Shown in pieces: positions 60,121 through 64,000 of a DNA stretch of 64,000 bases (positions within the stretch are counted from its first letter, which is position 1; each line of letters starts with the position of its first letter). The position numbers and the translations under genes are program-made. Origin of the DNA: CAYJAB01 sp964368305 (GTDB lineage: Bacteria; Bacillota_I; Bacilli_A; Erysipelotrichales; Erysipelotrichaceae). The notes beneath the pieces were generated by a model. That model had not been told where the DNA came from and searched no databases. It saw only the letters and a program-made list of their open reading frames with translations. The stretch is from positions 1 through 64,000 of the forward strand of contig CAYJAB010000002.1 in assembly GCA_964368305.1 (NCBI GenBank), read 5' to 3'.

Positions 60121-61210
60121 TGTATTGAAACTTTCTTTGATTAGTGTTGCATTAGGGATGTTGTTAGGTGTTATTGTTGTATTGATTACTGGACGAGATC
60201 CATTTGATATGTTTTCAGCATTAATTAGAACAGGAACAGGATTTAATTTAAGTAAACCAGGTCCAATCAATGTAAGATATATATTTGAATTTTTGGTATA
60301 TTCTATGCCAATCATTTTAACAGGTCTTTCAGTTGGATTTGCATATCGTACAGGTTTATTTAACATCGGAGCCGAGGGACAAGTTATGGTGGGTTCATTA
60401 GCTGCGATTTATGTTGCGTTCTTTATTGATTTACCACCTGTTATTCATGCGATTGTTGCAGTCATAGCTGCGATGATTGCTGGTGCATTATGGGCATTTG
60501 TTCCTGGTATTATAAAAGCGACAAAAGGAATTAACGAAGTTGTAATTTGTATTATGATGAACTATACTTCACTTCATTTCTGTAACTTTTTTATTAAACA
60601 AGTACCAGGTGGAGATTTAGCTAGAACACCAGTTGTTCCTGATTCAGTGTCGTTGTCTACAGAATTTTTAAAGGAAATGACAAATCAATCTAGATTTAAT
60701 TGGGGATTTATTTTAGTAATTATTTGTGTTGTTTTATATTGGTTTATTATAGAAAAAACAACATATGGATTTAGTTTACGTGCTACAGGATTTAATAAAG
60801 AAGGCGCAAGATTTTCTGGTATGAAAGTAGAAAGAAATATTGTTTCTTCTATGATGATATCTGGTGCATTTGCAGGCGCTGCAGGTGCTGTCATTACTTT
60901 AGGTACATTTGGATATGGTCGTGTATTAGGTGCGATGGAAAATGTAGGATTTGATGGTATTGCAGTTGCACTGGTTGGTGCGGGAAATGCAGTGGGTATC
61001 TTATTGTCTGGTCTGTTATTTGGTTTATTAAAAGCTGCACAAACTACACTACAGTTTAATAATATTCCAAAAGAAATTTCTGAATTAATTAGTGCTTCTA
61101 TAATTTTATTTATTGCGCTTAAGTATGGAATTGAGTTATTACTTCAAAAGAAAATATTTAAATTCCCTACGAAAAAGAAAATAGATAATGAAAAAGGAGG
61201 GAATAAATAA
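60107..61210 (+). CDS. nupP: Nucleoside ABC importer, permease 1
   Basis: The protein is 367 aa from ATG 60107 (AAAGAGG upstream; frames starting at 60083 precede that site). It has about nine hydrophobic helices and the BPD_transp_2 (branched-chain/sugar-type) signature GLSVGFAYRTGLFNIGAEGQVMVGSLAAIY. The late segment GISGAFAGAAGAVITLG-like MISGAFAGAAGAVI and GFDGIAVALVGAGNAVGILLSGLLFG are typical. It forms the channel with NupQ. It overlaps the next start by 1 nt. Confidence 0.93.
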   Translation: MKKNNVLKLSLISVALGMLLGVIVVLITGRDPFDMFSALIRTGTGFNLSKPGPINVRYIFEFLVYSMPIILTGLSVGFAYRTGLFNIGAEGQVMVGSLAAIYVAFFIDLPPVIHAIVAVIAAMIAGALWAFVPGIIKATKGINEVVICIMMNYTSLHFCNFFIKQVPGGDLARTPVVPDSVSLSTEFLKEMTNQSRFNWGFILVIICVVLYWFIIEKTTYGFSLRATGFNKEGARFSGMKVERNIVSSMMISGAFAGAAGAVITLGTFGYGRVLGAMENVGFDGIAVALVGAGNAVGILLSGLLFGLLKAAQTTLQFNNIPKEISELISASIILFIALKYGIELLLQKKIFKFPTKKKIDNEKGGNK

Positions 61211-62163
61211 TGAGTATTTTATTAGAAATGTTCCCACTTGCATTGGTTATTGCAACACCAATTATTATTTCTGCTATTGGTGGTTTATATAGTGAAAGAA
61301 GTGGAGTTATCAATATTGCATTGGAAGGTATTATGGCTGTTGGTGGTTTTGCAGGCGCAACGACATTATACTTCTTAGAACCAATCATGGGATCTACTTC
61401 CGCTGTTGTAGTAGCGTTAATAGTAGCTACAATTGCAGGATGCTTATATTCTTGGATCCATGCATTTGCGAGTATTACATTAAATGCGGATCAAACAATA
61501 TCTGGTACTGCTTTAAATGTACTTGCAGGAGGATTAACGATTTATCTTTGTCAAATAATCTTTGGTGCACAAGAAACTCATACTTATATTAGAGGAATTC
61601 CAAAAATTACTGTTCCGGTATTATCGGATATTCCTGTTATTGGAGAATTATTCTTTACAGGTGTTTATCCTACAACTTATTTAGCAATCTTTCTTGTGGT
61701 GATTACATACTTTATCATGTTTAAAACTCCATTTGGGTTAAGATTAAGAAGTTGTGGAGAGTATCCTCAAGCGTCTGCATCAATGGGAATTAATGTTAAG
61801 AAAATGCGCTACTTTGGGGTAATGGCCTCTGGTGCTCTTGCTGGTTTATCTGGTGCAGTACTTGTACTGTCAACGACAAATAAATTTAATGCTGTTTCTA
61901 TTCATGGTATTGGATTTATTGCAATTGCTACAATGATTTTCGGTAAATGGAAACCTGCAGGAATTGTTATTGCTGGATTATTCTTTGGATTCTCGCAAAC
62001 TTTAGGATATTTCGCTTCAGATATTAGTTTCTTATCTACGCTTCCTCAAGAAGTGTTCTGGGCATTCCCATATGTAATTACAATAATTGCATTGGTATTG
62101 TTTAGTGGTAAGTCTGTTGGACCTAAGGCTGCTGGAGAAGTTTACGACGCAGGTAAAAGATAA
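61210..62163 (+). CDS. nupQ: Nucleoside ABC importer, permease 2
   Basis: The protein is 317 aa with about eight to nine membrane segments. Family signatures are IGGLYSERSGVINIALEGIMAVGGFAGA near the N terminus, RLRSCGEYPQASASMGINV and GIGFIAIATMIFGKWKPAGIVIAGLFFG. It is the second channel subunit. It is preceded by GGAGGG within nupP and ends at a bidirectional terminator shared with pncB. Confidence 0.93.
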   Translation: MSILLEMFPLALVIATPIIISAIGGLYSERSGVINIALEGIMAVGGFAGATTLYFLEPIMGSTSAVVVALIVATIAGCLYSWIHAFASITLNADQTISGTALNVLAGGLTIYLCQIIFGAQETHTYIRGIPKITVPVLSDIPVIGELFFTGVYPTTYLAIFLVVITYFIMFKTPFGLRLRSCGEYPQASASMGINVKKMRYFGVMASGALAGLSGAVLVLSTTNKFNAVSIHGIGFIAIATMIFGKWKPAGIVIAGLFFGFSQTLGYFASDISFLSTLPQEVFWAFPYVITIIALVLFSGKSVGPKAAGEVYDAGKR

Positions 62164-62167
62164 AATT

Positions 62168-62195
62168 AAAAGACAATCAACCGATTGTCTTTTAT
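62168..62195. terminator. Bidirectional terminator between nupQ and pncB
   Basis: AAAAGACAATC (62168-62178) pairs with GATTGTCTTTT (62183-62193) around AACC; A-run left, T-rich right. Confidence 0.88.
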
Positions 62196-63631
62196 TATTT
62201 TTTTCTTGCAGAAATAAGATCATTTTTTAAATCCCATAACTTTTGTGATAAATCCACGTAATAACGGTGGGGGAATCTTACACGTTTTACTTCATCCCAT
62301 AATGTTTCCATTTGTTGTTTACAGTACTCGCGCACTTGATCAGTTGATTTGATTTCATAAACCAAATGACCTCCTGTATAAATAGGAACTTGAAGTTGTT
62401 TATAATAATAATTTGTAATTATTTTTCTTTTAAATGGGTACACAGGATCAAATAACTCATAGGAGTCTTTTGAGATGACTTCATCAGCTAAAGTAATTAA
62501 ATCAGCGATAGCCTTATGTGTGTCATTGTCATAAAAACGATAAAGTTTTTTATATCCAGGATTTGTGATTTTAGATATTGTTTCACTGATTTTAATTTTA
62601 GGTATAATCTCTTCACCTTTTTCAACAGCCACAACTTTATATACCCCACCAAGTACAGGTGTTGATTTTGCAGTGATTAAACTTTCTCCAACACCAAATG
62701 AATCAATCTTCGCATCTTGTCTTAGTAAGTCATCAATTATGAATTCATCTAATGAATTGCTTACAATAATTGAAGTAGAGGTAAGCCCTGCATCATCAAG
62801 CATTTTTCTTGCTTTTTTAGATAGATATGCAAGGTCTCCACTATCTAACCTAATTCCTTTTAGTTGGTATCCATTTGGTATTAGATACTCTTTTGCGACT
62901 TTGATAGCGTTAGGAAGACCACTTTTTAATGTGTCATAAGTATCCACTAGAAATATGCAATTTTCAGGATAAATTTTTGCATAAGAAAGAAAAGCATCAT
63001 ATTCATTATCATGCAATTGTATATAACTGTGAGCCATTGTTCCTGTTACAGGGACATCATACATCTCTCCTGCAGCTGTACAAGCTGTTTTATAACATCC
63101 TGCAATTATGCTTGCTCTTGCGCCTGTTGTCGCAGCAATGCTACCTTGTGCACGGCGTGTACCTAGTTCTAAAACATTTCTTCCTTTTGCTGCATTTACA
63201 ATTCTTGATGCTTTTGTTGTAATTAATGTAGCATAGTTAATACATTGTAATAGGATTGTCTCTATGATTTGAGCTTCAATATAGTTTCCTCGTATTGTAA
63301 CAAGTGGCTCATTTTCAAAAACAGGTGTACCTTCTTCAACACTCCATATATCTAACGTTAATTTAAGATTAGATAAGTAGTTTAAAAAATCCTCGTCAAA
63401 TTCATTTGTTGATCGAAGATAATCAATGTGTTTTTTTTCAAATTTAAAATTCTCAATAAAATATATAAAATCATGTAATCCATTAAATAATAAATATCCA
63501 CCTTTATCTGGAATCTTGCGAACAAACATATCAAAATAAGCAATTTCTTTATGCAGACCTTCTTTAAAGTAAGCGTACGACATCGTATACTCATAAAAAT
63601 CAGTCATCAACATATTGTCTGTATATTTCAT
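62195..63631 (-). CDS. pncB: Nicotinate phosphoribosyltransferase
   Basis: The protein is 478 aa. Core motifs are MLMTDFYEYTMSYAYF, RRAQGSIAATTGARASIIAGC, GTMAHSYIQLHD (autophosphorylated His), LVDTYDTLKSGLPNAI, IRLDSGDLAYLSKKAR and SNSLDEFII. It converts nicotinate plus PRPP to nicotinate mononucleotide in an ATP-assisted reaction. AGGAGA lies before ATG 63631. It overlaps the pncA 3' end by 4 nt, so nicotinamidase and this enzyme are a coupled pair feeding NadD. Confidence 0.95.
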   Translation of the reverse strand: MKYTDNMLMTDFYEYTMSYAYFKEGLHKEIAYFDMFVRKIPDKGGYLLFNGLHDFIYFIENFKFEKKHIDYLRSTNEFDEDFLNYLSNLKLTLDIWSVEEGTPVFENEPLVTIRGNYIEAQIIETILLQCINYATLITTKASRIVNAAKGRNVLELGTRRAQGSIAATTGARASIIAGCYKTACTAAGEMYDVPVTGTMAHSYIQLHDNEYDAFLSYAKIYPENCIFLVDTYDTLKSGLPNAIKVAKEYLIPNGYQLKGIRLDSGDLAYLSKKARKMLDDAGLTSTSIIVSNSLDEFIIDDLLRQDAKIDSFGVGESLITAKSTPVLGGVYKVVAVEKGEEIIPKIKISETISKITNPGYKKLYRFYDNDTHKAIADLITLADEVISKDSYELFDPVYPFKRKIITNYYYKQLQVPIYTGGHLVYEIKSTDQVREYCKQQMETLWDEVKRVRFPHRYYVDLSQKLWDLKNDLISARKK

Positions 63632-64000
63632 AATGAATCTCCTATTGATAGTGAATCTAGAATTTCTATATTAGCGTTTTCCATAAGTCTATAAGCAATT
63701 TCGTTATAGTAATCTTTAGGGTGTGTTGAAGAATCAAAAGTTTCTGTCATGTCTTTTGGTACGATAATTTTAATATTTAAGTTATTTTGAATAAAATAAC
63801 AATTTAAAGTTAATACAAACTGTAATATACAAATATCTGTACAACATCCACAAACAATCACACTATCGTGATTTGATAATTGACTCAAATACGCTTGAAA
63901 TTTAGGGGCTAAAAAACCATTTGTGGATTGTTTATCCATTAGTATTAAATTATCCTCATATGCCTTTATTTCATCAATTAATTCGCTTTCTTTTGAGTCT
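63628..64000 (-). CDS. pncA: Nicotinamidase/isochorismatase-type cysteine hydrolase, partial
   Basis: The frame is open to the window edge, so the gene's 5' end lies outside; the internal ATG at 63939 is not the true start. The visible ~123 residues carry KQSTNGF (catalytic Lys) and VIVCGCCTDICILQFVL, where the Cys after TDI is the nucleophile. A C-terminal PKDMTETFDSSTHPKD region follows. The family hydrolyses nicotinamide to nicotinate, which fits coupling to pncB. The N-terminal metal-binding DxH cannot be seen. Confidence 0.85.
   Translation of the reverse strand, partial: DSKESELIDEIKAYEDNLILMDKQSTNGFLAPKFQAYLSQLSNHDSVIVCGCCTDICILQFVLTLNCYFIQNNLNIKIIVPKDMTETFDSSTHPKDYYNEIAYRLMENANIEILDSLSIGDSL

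Overview
This is an AT-rich, low-G+C window with Shine-Dalgarno-led genes, code 11 (TGA is used as a stop, for example at the end of thrS) and many A/U-flanked hairpin terminators. Gene content and synteny point to an anaerobic, cell-walled Firmicute, most likely Erysipelotrichia-like. It carries B. subtilis-style neighbourhoods (plsY / parE-parC; hisS-aspS / 6S RNA; yqeG-yqeH-yhbY-nadD-yqeK-rsfS-yqeM; dnaD-nth / ponA-recU / gpsB-rnpB; pgsA-cinA-recA-rny-ymdB-miaB; rnjB-ftsK). It also has anaerobic traits: an [FeFe]-hydrogenase, a glycyl-radical enzyme and a clostridial-type ferredoxin. Peptidoglycan genes argue against a wall-less Mollicute. The class assignment is inference. No phage, IS element, CRISPR array or tRNA gene was seen.

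Layout. 1-2.8 kb: the 3' end of thrS, an ABC-importer lipoprotein and permease with no ATPase, and an EcsC-family protein. 2.8-6.5 kb (minus strand): proS, a CaCA-family exchanger behind a yybP-ykoY-type (Mn2+) riboswitch and terminator, and a sugar isomerase-like gene. 6.6-11.3 kb: a CBS/DUF21 membrane protein, then a T-box leader for hisS-aspS. 11.3-14.7 kb: a likely 6S RNA, yneF, a monofunctional transglycosylase, an oxidoreductase, a GNAT protein and plsY. 14.7-21.2 kb: parE-parC (with a 10-N assembly gap in parC) and a stand-alone arylsulfate sulfotransferase.

21.4-32.2 kb is the most distinctive region. A tightly coupled 12-gene operon encodes a trimeric electron-bifurcating-type [FeFe] hydrogenase (HydC, HydB, HydA). 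Interleaved with it are an H-cluster sensor-like protein with a PAS domain (HydS), a second shorter H-cluster-like protein, a PP2C/SpoIIE phosphatase, two GHKL ATPases, two DRTGG-like proteins, a PHP phosphoesterase and an extra [2Fe-2S] protein. It reads as an H2/redox-sensing phospho-signalling module built into the hydrogenase operon. The parts are individually known; the circuit, to my knowledge, is not worked out.

32.3-37.5 kb: ribosome-assembly and NAD genes (YqeG, YqeH, YhbY, a NadD-YqeK fusion, RsfS, methyltransferase, MtnN) and a VTT membrane protein. 37.5-43.9 kb: a thioredoxin-like protein, dnaD, nth, ponA, recU, gpsB and RNase P RNA. 43.9-55 kb: rodZ, pgsA, cinA C-domain, recA, rny, ymdB, ferredoxin, miaB, an RNase J2-like gene and ftsK/spoIIIE. 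55-57.4 kb: the glycyl-radical pair yjjI-yjjW, of unknown substrate. 57.4-62.2 kb: a BMP-type nucleoside importer. 62.2-64 kb (minus strand): pncB and the 3' part of pncA, which with NadD (34.2 kb) cover most of a nicotinamide-to-NAD salvage route.
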